Shown: positions 33,789-42,991, counted from the stretch's first letter. The stretch: DNA of 64,000 nt from Flavobacterium selenitireducens (GCF_014748335.1 NZ_JAAVIY010000003.1:248001-312000), one strand, 5' to 3'. Translations and numbers: made by a program. Notes: a model not told the origin generated them from the sequence alone.

Positions 33789-33996
33789 AGTGTGTGTTTT
33801 AAAACAGCTGCAAATATAAGCCGTATTTCAAATTTTAACATGCCGATTTATGAAAAATCACGGCATTGGCCCAACATTTCGGGGACGTATTCCGTTTGCT
33901 GTACGAACCTACTTAAAATAAGGATGAAGGAAAAAATCGTATGTTTACCAAACCAGACAACCGGATTTTCCCGAATCCATCGCCACAAACCTTATT

Positions 33997-34587
33997 ATGT
34001 CAGAATTCCAAATCTATTTTCAGACAGGTCTGCATCATGTACTTGACATAAATGCGTACGACCACGTTCTTTTCCTGATCGCGCTCACTGTTCCTTACGC
34101 GTTCAAAGACTGGAAGCGATTGCTGCTTTTGGTTTCGATTTTTACAATTGGCCATACCTTGGCGCTGCTGCTTTCGGTTTTTGGCATCGTGATGATCCAG
34201 GCGAGCCTCGTCGAATTCCTGATCCCAATCACGATACTGATTACTGCCGCGTTCCACCTTTTTACCGCCGGAAAGACGGCAAAGTCTGAAAATATAAGCG
34301 TCCTAGGCTTTATAACACTTTTTTTCGGACTGATCCACGGCCTCGGATTTTCCAATTATTTTAAGTCAATTTTACCAGGTAACCCATCTGAAAAGCTAGT
34401 ACCTTTGCTCGAGTTCGCCCTCGGTATCGAGATCGCACAACTTATTGTCGTCCTGGTGGCCCTGGTCGTTTCGTATATCGTCCAGACGTTTTTCAGGTTC
34501 AACAAGCGCGATTACGCGTTGGTCGTTTCGGCTTTCGTGATCGGAGTTGTGGTTCCGATGATTATCGCGAGCGAGATTTGGAATTGA
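33997..34587 (+). CDS. HupE/UreJ-family membrane protein
   Basis: The 196-aa protein has about six hydrophobic helices and the family pattern: LHHVLDINAYDHVLFLIAL at the N-terminus, FTIGHTLALLLSVFG, and FFGLIHGLGFSNY with conserved His and Asp residues in the membrane. Classical members transport nickel for hydrogenase or urease maturation, but no such enzymes are in view, and in Flavobacteria the gene is widespread without them; metal transport is inference. The dCMP deaminase gene starts 3 nt after its stop. Confidence 0.85.
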   Translation: MSEFQIYFQTGLHHVLDINAYDHVLFLIALTVPYAFKDWKRLLLLVSIFTIGHTLALLLSVFGIVMIQASLVEFLIPITILITAAFHLFTAGKTAKSENISVLGFITLFFGLIHGLGFSNYFKSILPGNPSEKLVPLLEFALGIEIAQLIVVLVALVVSYIVQTFFRFNKRDYALVVSAFVIGVVVPMIIASEIWN

Positions 34588-34590
34588 TTC

Positions 34591-35022
34591 ATGGAAGAAA
34601 TAAAATTGAATAAGTACGACAAAGCCTATCTTAGGATCGCGCGCGAATGGGGCCAATTGTCATACTGCAAACGCAAACAGGTCGGGGCGATCATCGTCAA
34701 AGATCGTATGATCATTTCCGATGGTTACAACGGTACGCCATCCAACTTCGAAAACAATTGTGAAGACCAAGACGGCCTTACGCACTGGTATGTACTGCAT
34801 GCGGAGGCAAACGCCATACTCAAAGTGGCCGGTTCTACCCAATCCTGCGAAGGCGCGACGCTTTACATCACGCTGTCTCCTTGTCGCGAATGCAGCAAAC
34901 TCGTGCATCAGGCGGGAATCAAACGCGTGGTTTACCAGGAAGCATACAAAGACAATTCGGGCATACTGTTTTTGCAAAAGGCGGGCGTGGAGACCGAACA
35001 CATCGCCGATCTTGACCAATGA
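34591..35022 (+). CDS. Deoxycytidylate (dCMP) deaminase family protein
   Basis: The 143-aa zinc enzyme has the deaminase signature HAEANAIL (zinc His and catalytic Glu) and PCRECSKL (zinc Cys pair), with CKRKQVGAIIVKD before and VVYQEAYKDNSG after. It resembles the ComEB/dCMP deaminase group that converts dCMP to dUMP for dTTP synthesis. It starts 3 nt after the HupE/UreJ gene and its last 4 nt overlap the start of the S41 peptidase gene, so the three genes form one operon. Confidence 0.9.
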   Translation: MEEIKLNKYDKAYLRIAREWGQLSYCKRKQVGAIIVKDRMIISDGYNGTPSNFENNCEDQDGLTHWYVLHAEANAILKVAGSTQSCEGATLYITLSPCRECSKLVHQAGIKRVVYQEAYKDNSGILFLQKAGVETEHIADLDQ

Positions 35023-36599
35023 AAAACAACCTGAAATATTTGCCGATCTTGTTGTTCGGTGTGCTCGCACTAGGCATACTCATTGGCGGCATGCTCAACT
35101 TTCCGACGCGCGCCCTCACTCCAAAGGCCAGCATGCACAAGAACAAGCTCGACAGGCTCATCGACTTTATCGACAATGAATACGTAGACAAGGTCAACAC
35201 TGATTCCATCGTAGATCTTACCGTCAATAATATCCTGGAGCAACTCGATCCTCATTCGGTTTACATCTCGCCCGATGAACAGGAAGAAGTCGCTCAGAGC
35301 ATGAAAGGCGATTTTGTCGGGATTGGCGTGAATTTTTATATGTACAAGGATACCGTTGCGGTGATCATGCCGGTTGAAGGCGGGCCGTCGGAAAAGGCGG
35401 GCATCCAACCGGGCGACCGGATTTTGTACGCCGGCAAGAACAAGCTTTTCGGCCGGAAATTGCCAACCGACAGCCTTTTTACGAAACTCAAAGGTGCCGA
35501 AGGTTCGTCTATCGAGCTTACCGTATACCGGAAAAGCACGAATAAGACCTTTAAGGCGAAAGTAACCCGCGACATCGTGCCGATAAAAAGTGTCGATGTG
35601 GCCACGATGATCAATTCGGAGGTCGGATATATCCGGATCAACCGCTTCGCAGAAACGACCTATGACGAATTCGAGGCCGGCCTGCAAAAACTAAGGAAAC
35701 GTGGTGCGAAAGAATTAGTGATCGATGTGCGCGACAACGGTGGCGGTTACCTCGAAAAGGCCGTCGAAATTGCTGACGACTTCCTGTCTGACAAGAAACT
35801 CATCGTCTTCACCAAGAACAAGAAAGGGCGTACCGACAAAACTTATGCGACAAGCGGCGGTAGCTTCGAAAATGGGAAGGTTTACATCCTGATCAATGAA
35901 AACTCGGCCTCGGCCAGCGAAATTCTCGCCGGAGCCATCCAGGACAATGACCGTGGGCTCATCATTGGGCGCCGTTCCTTCGGAAAAGGATTGGTGCAGC
36001 GCGAAATGGACTTCGAAGACGGATCGGCAGTTCGCCTGACGATCGCACGCTATTACACGCCTACGGGCCGTTCGATCCAAAAAGCATACGATAAAGGCAA
36101 AGACGACTATTTCAAGGATTTCGACAAGCGTTTTGAAAGCGGGGAATTGTACGAAAAGGACAGCATACATATTTCGGATACGCTGAAATTCAAGACGCCC
36201 AAAGGCAAAATCGTTTACGGAGGCGGTGGCATCGTTCCCGATATCTTCGTCGGGCTTGAAGTCGAGCACGGAGACGAGGGCGTGGCTTACCTGATGCAAT
36301 CCGGGGCTGTGAGTTATTTCGTCTTTGAGCAACTCGACATCCACCGCAGTGATTTCAAAGGGTTGACTTTCGGTCAATTTCGCGAAAAAATGGACAAGGA
36401 CGAGGTGTACTATTCCAATTTCAGGAAATATTTGCTAAGGAACGGGCTCGATCTCAAAATCGACAAAAACCGTGCGCTCGTCAAGCGTTATCTCGCCGCC
36501 GAGTTCGCGCGACAAGTATATGGGGAGGACAAATATTTCGACATTGTTTTGCCGGGAGATGCGATGATCAAAGCGGTTCTCGAATCGACAATCGAATAA
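35019..36599 (+). CDS. C-terminal processing peptidase, S41 family
   Basis: The 526-aa protein has an N-terminal membrane anchor (LPILLFGVLALGILIGGML), a PDZ domain (about residues 85-170, GVNFYMYKDTVAVIMPV) and an S41 catalytic core with the Ser in NENSASASEILAGAI and the Lys in RSFGKGLVQREM. CTP-type proteases cleave C-terminal tails of periplasmic proteins and cell-wall hydrolase regulators. It overlaps the dCMP deaminase gene by 4 nt and ends before a 19-bp inverted repeat that acts as a shared terminator. Confidence 0.92.
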   Translation: MKNNLKYLPILLFGVLALGILIGGMLNFPTRALTPKASMHKNKLDRLIDFIDNEYVDKVNTDSIVDLTVNNILEQLDPHSVYISPDEQEEVAQSMKGDFVGIGVNFYMYKDTVAVIMPVEGGPSEKAGIQPGDRILYAGKNKLFGRKLPTDSLFTKLKGAEGSSIELTVYRKSTNKTFKAKVTRDIVPIKSVDVATMINSEVGYIRINRFAETTYDEFEAGLQKLRKRGAKELVIDVRDNGGGYLEKAVEIADDFLSDKKLIVFTKNKKGRTDKTYATSGGSFENGKVYILINENSASASEILAGAIQDNDRGLIIGRRSFGKGLVQREMDFEDGSAVRLTIARYYTPTGRSIQKAYDKGKDDYFKDFDKRFESGELYEKDSIHISDTLKFKTPKGKIVYGGGGIVPDIFVGLEVEHGDEGVAYLMQSGAVSYFVFEQLDIHRSDFKGLTFGQFREKMDKDEVYYSNFRKYLLRNGLDLKIDKNRALVKRYLAAEFARQVYGEDKYFDIVLPGDAMIKAVLESTIE

Positions 36600-36621
36600 C
36601 CCAAAATACCATTAATTTTTA

Positions 36622-36668
36622 AGCCGCGGATTCGCGAATTGGGATAAACAATTCGCGAATCCGCGGCT
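36622..36668. terminator. Very long inverted repeat between convergent genes
   Basis: Arms 36622-36640 and 36650-36668 are perfect inverted copies over 19 bp (core GCCGCGGATTCGCGAATT) around a 9-nt loop. The strong stem lies 23 nt after the CTP peptidase stop and 13 nt after the oxidoreductase stop on the other strand, so it probably terminates both. Confidence 0.75.
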
Positions 36669-36680
36669 AAATGTGTGAGT

Positions 36681-37289
36681 TTATAACTGTCGTTTGTCGT
36701 GGCTTTGCGCATCGATACCGCCATTGAACGCCGTCAGAATATCGGTTGCGACCGACGCACCGCTTCCCGCGGCAATCGACAACTGGCTTCTCCAACCGGC
36801 TAATGTGCCCGCGACATAAAGCCCGTCTGCAATTTTATGGTCGATGTTGCGCAATTGGATACGTTTCTTTTCCACAAGCGATTTTTGGTGAGGTTCCACA
36901 TATTCCATCAAGCCTTCGATCATGAACGTATTCGAGTATCCGACCGCCATGACGAGTTTTTTCGCCTGATAGGTATTTTTGTTCGTCGTCACCGTAAATT
37001 CAGGAAATTCACCTTCGATTTTCATTACTTTTTCGGACGCGATCTGGTCGATATGCGGATAAGTTTCCCTAAGATTGCGCAACGTCGAGTCGAGCAAATC
37101 CACGCCAAGCGTTCCGGGAGCGATCCCATAGGCATTGTTGAAAATCGCTTCTTGTAAATTCGATGTCTTTTGGTGGGTAAGTATGCCGATTTTTTTGCCG
37201 GCCATGAAAAGTTTGTTTTTAGCGGAGCCCAGAATCAAGGCACAGGATACGCCTGCAACGCCTCCGCCAACGATCAATACGTCGTACAT
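36681..37289 (-). CDS. Small FAD-dependent oxidoreductase
   Basis: The 202-aa protein starts with an FAD-binding Rossmann motif (VLIVGGGVAGVSCALILGSA, GxGxxG) and has ATG-like KLVMAVGY and the C-terminal DGLYVAGTLAGWRSQLSIAAG that closes over FAD in thioredoxin-reductase-like enzymes. It lacks the inserted NADPH domain and CxxC pair of thioredoxin reductase, being about 100 residues shorter. It is probably a single-domain FAD enzyme of the pyridine-nucleotide-disulfide superfamily; electron donor and substrate are unknown. It starts 1 nt after the upstream small membrane protein gene. Confidence 0.8.
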   Translation of the reverse strand: MYDVLIVGGGVAGVSCALILGSAKNKLFMAGKKIGILTHQKTSNLQEAIFNNAYGIAPGTLGVDLLDSTLRNLRETYPHIDQIASEKVMKIEGEFPEFTVTTNKNTYQAKKLVMAVGYSNTFMIEGLMEYVEPHQKSLVEKKRIQLRNIDHKIADGLYVAGTLAGWRSQLSIAAGSGASVATDILTAFNGGIDAQSHDKRQL

Positions 37290-37290
37290 G

Positions 37291-37491
37291 CTAATGGTTT
37301 TTCGTTTTTTCCTCGATCATTCTCGACATCCTGAAAATCAGCAGGATGCATACCGCGCAAAAAGAAGCGACAATGCCGATAAGCCCGACAAGGCTGTCTC
37401 CTTCGAAAAGATTATTGAAGTCTAAAAGCGTGATATTGAAGATGATAAGAGCAATAGCAACTACGACCAATATGGAAGTGAAAATTTTCAT
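37291..37491 (-). CDS. Small two-helix membrane protein
   Basis: The 66-aa product has two hydrophobic helices (ILVVVAIALIIFNITLL and LIGIVASFCAVCILLIF) joined by an acidic loop, ending in a charged tail. No family name can be given. It is placed 1 nt before the FAD oxidoreductase and is probably co-transcribed with it. Confidence 0.72.
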   Translation of the reverse strand: MKIFTSILVVVAIALIIFNITLLDFNNLFEGDSLVGLIGIVASFCAVCILLIFRMSRMIEEKTKNH

Positions 37492-37540
37492 TTCGTGGGT
37501 GTTATGAAGATTTCAGGTGGTGAAATTAGTGAAAATCGCC

Positions 37541-38116
37541 CTACAGGAAAAGGCCTTTAACGTTTGCGGCAAACAATTTAACAGCGATTGCCAACAGGAT
37601 TACACCAAAGATTTTCCGGATGATCCCGATGCCGTTCACGCCCAGCCACTTCTCGATTTTGCCCGATGATTTGAGCACGCCGTAGACGATGATCACGTTG
37701 ATGAGGATCGCGATGATGATGTTGATCTTGTCGTATGCCGAACGCAGCGACAGTATCGTCGTCATGGTTCCGGCACCGGCTATCAGTGGGAAAGCGATCG
37801 GGACGATGGAGGCCGTGCTCGGATTTTCATCCTTATACAATCGGATGCCCAAAATCATTTCAAGGGCCATGAAAAACAATACGAACGCACCGGCGACTGC
37901 AAATGAATTGGCGTCGATTCCGATAAGCTTGAGCATGCCTTCGCCAACAAAAAGGAAGGCGATCATGATAATCGCGGCGACAATCGTGGCTTTTTCAGAC
38001 TGTATGTGGCCGAGGCGCGAACGCAGGTCGACGATGATCGGGATGCTTCCGACGACGTCGATCACGGCGAACAAAACCATAGATACGGTAGCTATTTGTT
38101 TGAAATCGAGTTCCAT
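37541..38116 (-). CDS. MarC-family integral membrane protein
   Basis: The 191-aa protein has six hydrophobic helices and MarC motifs: FAVIDVVGSIPIIVDL near the start, IAFPLIAGAGTMTTILSL in the middle and VNGIGIIRKIFGVILLAIAV near the end. The family was named after an antibiotic-resistance locus but its transport function is not established. It begins 133 nt from the divergent DUF3109 gene. Confidence 0.9.
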   Translation of the reverse strand: MELDFKQIATVSMVLFAVIDVVGSIPIIVDLRSRLGHIQSEKATIVAAIIMIAFLFVGEGMLKLIGIDANSFAVAGAFVLFFMALEMILGIRLYKDENPSTASIVPIAFPLIAGAGTMTTILSLRSAYDKINIIIAILINVIIVYGVLKSSGKIEKWLGVNGIGIIRKIFGVILLAIAVKLFAANVKGLFL

Positions 38117-38196
38117 TTGCTTGTTGATTTTGAGCGTGCAAAAGTACTCCGATAATACGCGTTCCGGGCTTAACGGAACGTTAATTTTCTGTCCGG

Positions 38197-38229
38197 TTGA
38201 AAAAGCGCCTCATTTGCGGGTTATCTTTG
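38197..38229 (+). promoter_or_regulatory. Promoter of the DUF3109 gene
   Basis: TTG at 38197-38199, a 22-nt spacer and TATCTTTG at 38222-38229 fit the Bacteroidetes promoter pattern; the start codon is 20 nt downstream. Confidence 0.7.
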
Positions 38230-38248
38230 CTCACTTTTTATTTATCAG

Positions 38249-38836
38249 ATGTTCCAACTTGGCAAAACCATAGTCTCCGAAGCAATCCTCGAAAATGAGT
38301 TCGTTTGCAACCTTTCCGCTTGTCACGGCGCTTGCTGTGTAGGAGGCGATGCCGGCGCTCCATTGCTCGAGGAGGAAACGCGTATCATGGACGAAATTTA
38401 CGACAAAGTCAAGCCGTTTTTGCGTCCCGAAGGCGTCAAGGCCATCGAAGAACAAGGCAAGTGGATAATCGGCACCGATGGAACATTGGAAACACCGCTT
38501 ATCGACGACCAAGACTGCGCTTACGTGATCTTTGACGGGAAAACCGCCCTTTGCGGGATCGAGCAGGCCTACAATCAAGGTCTTGTCGATTGGAAAAAAC
38601 CGGTTTCCTGCCATTTGTATCCGATACGCGTCAAGGATTTTTCGGAATTCGCCGCCGTTAATTATGACGAATGGGACATTTGCGACCCGGCGTGCGCACT
38701 CGGGAAGGAGCTGGAAGTTCCCGTGTACAAATTCGTGAAAGAGGCGCTCATCAGGCGATTCGGGGAAGATTGGTATATGGAACTGGAAAAGATCGCCCTG
38801 GAACACAAAAACAATCCGAATCCGCGCAGGCACTGA
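38249..38836 (+). CDS. DUF3109 cysteine-rich protein
   Basis: The 195-aa protein has eight cysteines clustered as FVCNLSACHGACCVGGD, DDQDCAYV, ALCGIEQAY, SCHLYPIRV and DICDPACALG, the fixed pattern of DUF3109. The number and spacing suggest an Fe-S or zinc centre in the wider family of YkgJ-like Cys-cluster proteins. Function is not known. It is followed by a histidine kinase gene 88 nt downstream. Confidence 0.85.
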   Translation: MFQLGKTIVSEAILENEFVCNLSACHGACCVGGDAGAPLLEEETRIMDEIYDKVKPFLRPEGVKAIEEQGKWIIGTDGTLETPLIDDQDCAYVIFDGKTALCGIEQAYNQGLVDWKKPVSCHLYPIRVKDFSEFAAVNYDEWDICDPACALGKELEVPVYKFVKEALIRRFGEDWYMELEKIALEHKNNPNPRRH

Positions 38837-38924
38837 CCGTAGCGTGAAATATCCGACCGAGGTTTTCGTTATCTTTACGAGCCGCGGCTTTTTGGCCAAA
38901 CGGTAGGAAATTAAAAACCAGTAT

Positions 38925-40076
38925 ATGCAGTTTACCGAAAAGCGAAACGTCAACCGATGGGTCATTATAGGCATTTCATTCGTCATCGTTGTCGCAATCA
39001 TTTGGCAGACGTATGTGTTCTTCAACATTTTCAAGGCCGAGGAGCGTGCTAAAATGGAACTTTGGGCCGATAGCCAACGCACGATAAACAACGCTGACCT
39101 CGAAACCCAGGACATCAGTTTGCCCAGCAAGATCATTCAGGAGAACCAAACCATCCCGATCATCCTGGTTCAAAACGACTCCATCGTCGGCCATCTCAAT
39201 ATTGGCGATTCCCTCTCGGAACCCAGCATCGAAACGCTTGACGCATACCTTCAGACGTTCAAAAAGGAGAATGAATCCATCAAAATGGAAATCGGAAGCG
39301 GCACGTTCCAATATTTGTATTACGGGAACTCCAAGCTGTTGAACCAGCTTAAATACTATCCGATAGCGTTATTGACGATCATTTTCTTGTTCGGGCTTGT
39401 GGTCTATAACTTTTACCGAAGCACGAAGATGGCCACCCAGAACAAGCTTTGGGCCGGTATGGCAAAGGAAACGGCGCATCAGATCGGTACGCCGCTATCG
39501 TCGCTTATCGGATGGATCGAAATCATGAAAGCCGACAATGTAGACGAAACGACGGTTACCGAAATCGAAAAAGACGTCGTAAGGCTGCAAACGATCGCCG
39601 ACCGTTTCTCGAAGATTGGATCGGAGCCCGTGCTCGAAGTGCGCGATATCGTAGCCGAAACCAAAAGCTCTTACGATTACCTGCAATCGCGGTTTTCAAA
39701 CATTTCGTTTACGTTCAAAGCTCCCGATAAAGCCATTCCGGTTTCGTTCAATCCGATCCTTCACAGCTGGACGATCGAAAATCTTGTCAAGAACGCCATA
39801 GATGCGATGAGAGGCCGCGGCAAGCTCGAGGTCAGGATTTCCGAAGACCAGAAGTTTGTCAAGATACAGGTTTGTGATTCGGGGAAAGGTATTTCCAAAA
39901 GCCAGTTCAAGAAAGTATTCGAACCTGGGTTCACCACCAAAAAACGCGGTTGGGGACTCGGGCTTTCGTTGACAAAGCGCATCGTCGAGGATTACCACAA
40001 GGGCCGCATTAAAGTGCTGAATTCAGAAATCAATCGGGGAACGATCATGCAGGTCAGCCTTCCGAAGATAAAATAA
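38925..40076 (+). CDS. Membrane sensor histidine kinase
   Basis: The 383-aa protein has two membrane helices (about residues 12-30 and 140-160) around a ~110-residue periplasmic sensor, then a HisKA region with MAKETAHQIGTPLSSLIGWI (phospho-acceptor His) and a HATPase domain with NLVKNAIDAM, DSGKGIS and GWGLGLSLTKRI. It is an orphan: no response regulator gene is adjacent. A terminator follows 14 nt after the stop. Confidence 0.9.
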   Translation: MQFTEKRNVNRWVIIGISFVIVVAIIWQTYVFFNIFKAEERAKMELWADSQRTINNADLETQDISLPSKIIQENQTIPIILVQNDSIVGHLNIGDSLSEPSIETLDAYLQTFKKENESIKMEIGSGTFQYLYYGNSKLLNQLKYYPIALLTIIFLFGLVVYNFYRSTKMATQNKLWAGMAKETAHQIGTPLSSLIGWIEIMKADNVDETTVTEIEKDVVRLQTIADRFSKIGSEPVLEVRDIVAETKSSYDYLQSRFSNISFTFKAPDKAIPVSFNPILHSWTIENLVKNAIDAMRGRGKLEVRISEDQKFVKIQVCDSGKGISKSQFKKVFEPGFTTKKRGWGLGLSLTKRIVEDYHKGRIKVLNSEINRGTIMQVSLPKIK

Positions 40077-40090
40077 AAATCCAACCAAAT

Positions 40091-40122
40091 AAAAAGGCTG
40101 CCACATCCGGACAGCCTTTTTT
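40091..40122. terminator. Bidirectional terminator
   Basis: AAAAAGGCTG and CAGCCTTTTTT flank an interrupted GC stem between the histidine kinase (+) and the adhesin gene (-). Confidence 0.8.
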
Positions 40123-40138
40123 ATTCTTGAGTTAAAAC

Positions 40139-41698
40139 TTATTGCTTCGCGATTTTGATTGTCTTGGTTCCATGTGCTGTCGCTGTTTTGACAACATACG
40201 TTCCGGGCTGTAAGGCTGAAAGGTCGAGACGGGCTTGCGTCGCGTTGATCACTTGGGAAAATAAGCGTTGGCCAAGCATGTTGAAGATTTCGGCTGACTT
40301 GATTTCGGTTTCACCAGAAAGCACCAAGACATCGGTTACCGGATTCGGGAAAAACCTGAAACTTCCATCTCCGTGATCAGGAGTCGAAAGCGCTGATTCC
40401 TCTAGTAAAAAATCGTCAAAACTCAAATACGTCGGTTCCTGCGTATATTCATTTACACGAATGGAAAAATGATAAACACCATCTGCCGGTGGCGTGAACG
40501 TGCGTTTGATCAGTTGATACGAACTTGAGGCAATTTCACCAACTGTGTAAAATGGATCGCCAAGCGCAGACGCATTCGCAGCATTGGCAGAAGTGTTGAC
40601 GAAGACTTGGGCGTCCCAGGTGTCCTGCTGATCGTAACCTGCCGCGTAGAAGCTGAAGTCGTAAGAAACGCCACCTTGAAGCGAGAAAGCGGGCGACCAG
40701 ATGTGGTCGTTAAGTGCAAGCCGGTAGATCGACAGGAACTTTTCGCCGGTACGCGCATTCGTGTCGAAAACGAACGAAGATGACAACGTTGTCCTCCATT
40801 GACCGCCTTGTTCCGTCCAGCAATTCGGGAAAGTGTCTGTGCCGACGGTTTGCAGATTTTCAAAACCTTCTGTCCATGGCAAAGCAGTGGCAGGGATTGG
40901 GGCGCAAAGTGTCGTAAACGTGATAGGTTCCGTCCAATCGCCAAAAGAACCCGAACAATTCGTGCGTACCCAAGCTTTGTAAGTCGTTCCCGGTTCAAGA
41001 TCCGGAGTCGCTGAATTCGTCGCAACGTCGAAAGCTGTCAAAGCATTTGGGTTAGTTTCCGAAACCGGTCCGATCGCATATTGATAAGCAGCACTTACGT
41101 TGTCCCAGTTCAGGGTCACGGCGTTAGTTTGCGCATTTGCGAATCCGAAACCAGTTACAGCCGGACACGTCGTCAACGCATCGTTTTTCGCGTCGTCTAC
41201 ATAAAGCGCATATAAATTTTGTCCCGTGGCGCGAATGGCGATGTAGACCGTTTCGCCTTCGTAATCGCTGAGGTCGAATTCCTTTTTAACCCAAGTTACC
41301 GCTGCGATTTCTTCGGATTGCAACACTTCGGTGAAGGCGTCCGCGTTTGTATTGTTGGTCGTAGAAAGCACGACTTCGTAAGGCTCGAGATAATCGGCAT
41401 CGCGCGAGCGCACCCAAAATGAAAATCGATCGGATTGACCTTGTGTTACCTCGATTTGAGGCGTGATCAGGAAATCGTTGTGGGCCGCATTTTCAAAACT
41501 GATTACGGCGGCCCGGGTTCCGCTATGCGCGCCACCGTTGGCCACAGATGATGTGACGGTCCAGCCATTGGCGCCACCAAGGTTAATCGTCGACCATCCT
41601 GACGGAATCGCGTTCCCGGCGTCGAAATTTTCCTGGAACTGAGCATTGGCCTGAGCAGCCGACGCAAGGATCATCAAACAGAGTAAAATTTTTAGCAT
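40139..41698 (-). CDS. Secreted adhesin-like protein (choice-of-anchor J, fibronectin III, T9SS)
   Basis: The 519-aa protein has a signal peptide (MLKILLCLMILASAAQANA). A choice-of-anchor/cleaved-adhesin domain (FQENFDAGNAIPSGWSTINL, then DFLITPQIEV and FSFWVRSRDAD) covers residues 20-165, a fibronectin type III-like module (TCPAVTGFGFANAQ ... WVRTNC) about 170-260, and a second adhesin-type domain (LPWTEGFENL) about 270-430. The last ~75 residues (FFPNPVTDVLVL ... LSALQPGTYVVKT ... KTIKIAKQ) are a T9SS sorting domain. It should be exported to the surface for attachment or polymer binding. Confidence 0.88.
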   Translation of the reverse strand: MLKILLCLMILASAAQANAQFQENFDAGNAIPSGWSTINLGGANGWTVTSSVANGGAHSGTRAAVISFENAAHNDFLITPQIEVTQGQSDRFSFWVRSRDADYLEPYEVVLSTTNNTNADAFTEVLQSEEIAAVTWVKKEFDLSDYEGETVYIAIRATGQNLYALYVDDAKNDALTTCPAVTGFGFANAQTNAVTLNWDNVSAAYQYAIGPVSETNPNALTAFDVATNSATPDLEPGTTYKAWVRTNCSGSFGDWTEPITFTTLCAPIPATALPWTEGFENLQTVGTDTFPNCWTEQGGQWRTTLSSSFVFDTNARTGEKFLSIYRLALNDHIWSPAFSLQGGVSYDFSFYAAGYDQQDTWDAQVFVNTSANAANASALGDPFYTVGEIASSSYQLIKRTFTPPADGVYHFSIRVNEYTQEPTYLSFDDFLLEESALSTPDHGDGSFRFFPNPVTDVLVLSGETEIKSAEIFNMLGQRLFSQVINATQARLDLSALQPGTYVVKTATAHGTKTIKIAKQ

Positions 41699-41816
41699 GT
41701 AAGTTGTTGGTTTTAAAAGTGTGCAAATGTACGCAAAGGCACGGTTTGGCCACGTTAAATTTCGGTGATGACTTTTGGAAAATTCCCGTAGCGGAGGATT
41801 CGGTGAGTTTTGGGAA

Positions 41817-41842
41817 TAAAAAAAACCGCCCGAAAAGGCGGC
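41817..41842 (-). terminator. Terminator of the HIT gene
   Basis: On the minus strand GCCGCC-TTTTCG-GGCGGT is followed by eight T, 25 nt after the stop of the HIT gene. Confidence 0.8.
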
Positions 41843-41866
41843 TTTATTGCGGTAGGAAGCACGTTA

Positions 41867-42262
41867 TTAATGTTTCAGAAGCTCTTCGCGAATGTCGTGT
41901 ACGATCTTTTCAAAATCGTCGTGTTCCAGTTTTACTTTTTGTTCGAAACGCATCTCGTCCATGTGGTTAAGCGGAATCAGGTGGACGTGGGCGTGTGGCA
42001 CTTCAAGGCCGATGACCGCCATTCCGACGCGTTTGCAGGGAACTGCTTTTTCCAACGCCCTGGCGACGCGACGCGAGAATTTCATCAAACCGATGTATTC
42101 ATCCGCCTCGAGGTCGAAAATCTTGTCGGTTTCCTTTTTCGGAATGCACAACGTATGACCTTTCGCATTCGGGTTGATGTCGAGAAAAGCAAGATAATGC
42201 TCGTCTTCGGTAATTCTATACGCTGGCAGTTCGCCTTCGATTACTTTGGTGAAAATGGACAT
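41867..42262 (-). CDS. HIT-family nucleotide hydrolase/transferase
   Basis: The 131-aa protein has the histidine triad HAHVHLIPL near residue 95-105, the N-terminal MSIFTKVIEGELPAYRI and LDINPNAKGHTLCIPKK. HIT proteins hydrolyse nucleotide-ribonucleotide or nucleotide-amide bonds (HINT/Fhit-like). In this genus the gene is typically next to greA, as here (150 bp, with a short tandem repeat in between). Confidence 0.92.
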   Translation of the reverse strand: MSIFTKVIEGELPAYRITEDEHYLAFLDINPNAKGHTLCIPKKETDKIFDLEADEYIGLMKFSRRVARALEKAVPCKRVGMAVIGLEVPHAHVHLIPLNHMDEMRFEQKVKLEHDDFEKIVHDIREELLKH

Positions 42263-42282
42263 GTCAATTGGATGATTAGATA

Positions 42283-42326
42283 ATTAGCGAATTAGCGAAT
42301 TGCTGAATTAGCGAATTGCTGAATTA
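42283..42326. repeat. Tandem 7-8-bp repeat between HIT and greA
   Basis: Alternating ATTAGCGA and ATTGCTGA units run from 42283 to 42326 in the HIT-greA gap, five units with small changes. It is AT-rich and noncoding, upstream of the HIT start codon by 20 nt. Confidence 0.65.
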
Positions 42327-42412
42327 TTGAGTAATTGTGAGATAGTGAAAGATTTAGGCGGTTGCGAATAGGTTGCCGGGAGTTTGTGTCCGCTTGTCGG
42401 GAACTAATCAGA

Positions 42413-42889
42413 TCAATCTCTCGAGATTTCGAGGACCTCAAAGTTCAGTTTGCCGTTTGGAACCGTGATTTCGGCTATGTCTCCGACAGATTTCCCAAGC
42501 AGGCCTTTGCCGATTGGCGACGTTACCGAAATTTTCCCGGCTTTGAGATCCGCTTCGCTTTCGGCTACGAGCGTGTAGGTCATTTCCATTTTGTTGGCCT
42601 GGTTGCGAATCTTTACTTTAGACAACACCAAGGCTTTTGAAGTATCGAGTTGGGACTCGTCTATGAGTCGGGCGTTGGCGTGTAATTCCTCGAGCTTCGC
42701 GATGCGCATTTCAAGCAAGCCCTGAGCTTCTTTGGCGGCATCATATTCGGCGTTTTCAGAAAGATCGCCTTTGTCGCGGGCGTCCGCTATATCTTGTGAC
42801 GCTTTTGGGCGCATCACGTTTTTCAGGTGGTCAAGTTCTTCGCGCAGCTTCTTCAATCCGTCTGCGGTATAATAGGATACAGTACTCAT
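42413..42889 (-). CDS. greA: Transcription elongation factor GreA
   Basis: The start at 42889 (MSTVSYYTADGLKKLREELD) gives 158 aa, the standard length; an ATG at 42913 adds eight residues of leader. The N-terminal coiled coil includes ARDKGDLSENAEYDAAKEAQ, with the acidic tip residues that enter the RNA polymerase secondary channel, and the C-terminal FKBP-like domain has VTSPIGKGLLGKSVGD. GreA stimulates cleavage of backtracked RNA to rescue stalled polymerase. Confidence 0.96.
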   Translation of the reverse strand: MSTVSYYTADGLKKLREELDHLKNVMRPKASQDIADARDKGDLSENAEYDAAKEAQGLLEMRIAKLEELHANARLIDESQLDTSKALVLSKVKIRNQANKMEMTYTLVAESEADLKAGKISVTSPIGKGLLGKSVGDIAEITVPNGKLNFEVLEISRD

Positions 42890-42954
42890 AATTTGTGAAT
42901 TAAATTCAATCATGTCGTGTTTTTGTCACGACTCCAACGCTTATAAAAACAGAA

Positions 42955-42991
42955 AAAATCCCACTCAGGCGGGATTCTTTATACAAAGATA
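42955..42991 (-). promoter_or_regulatory. greA promoter with an immediate leader hairpin
   Basis: TATCTTTG (minus strand, 42984-42991) is a -7 element. Just downstream, AATCCCGCCTGAGTGGGATT with a T-run (42955-42979) forms a terminator-like hairpin in the 5' leader, before the greA start. It could stop incoming transcription or act as an attenuator. Confidence 0.5.
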
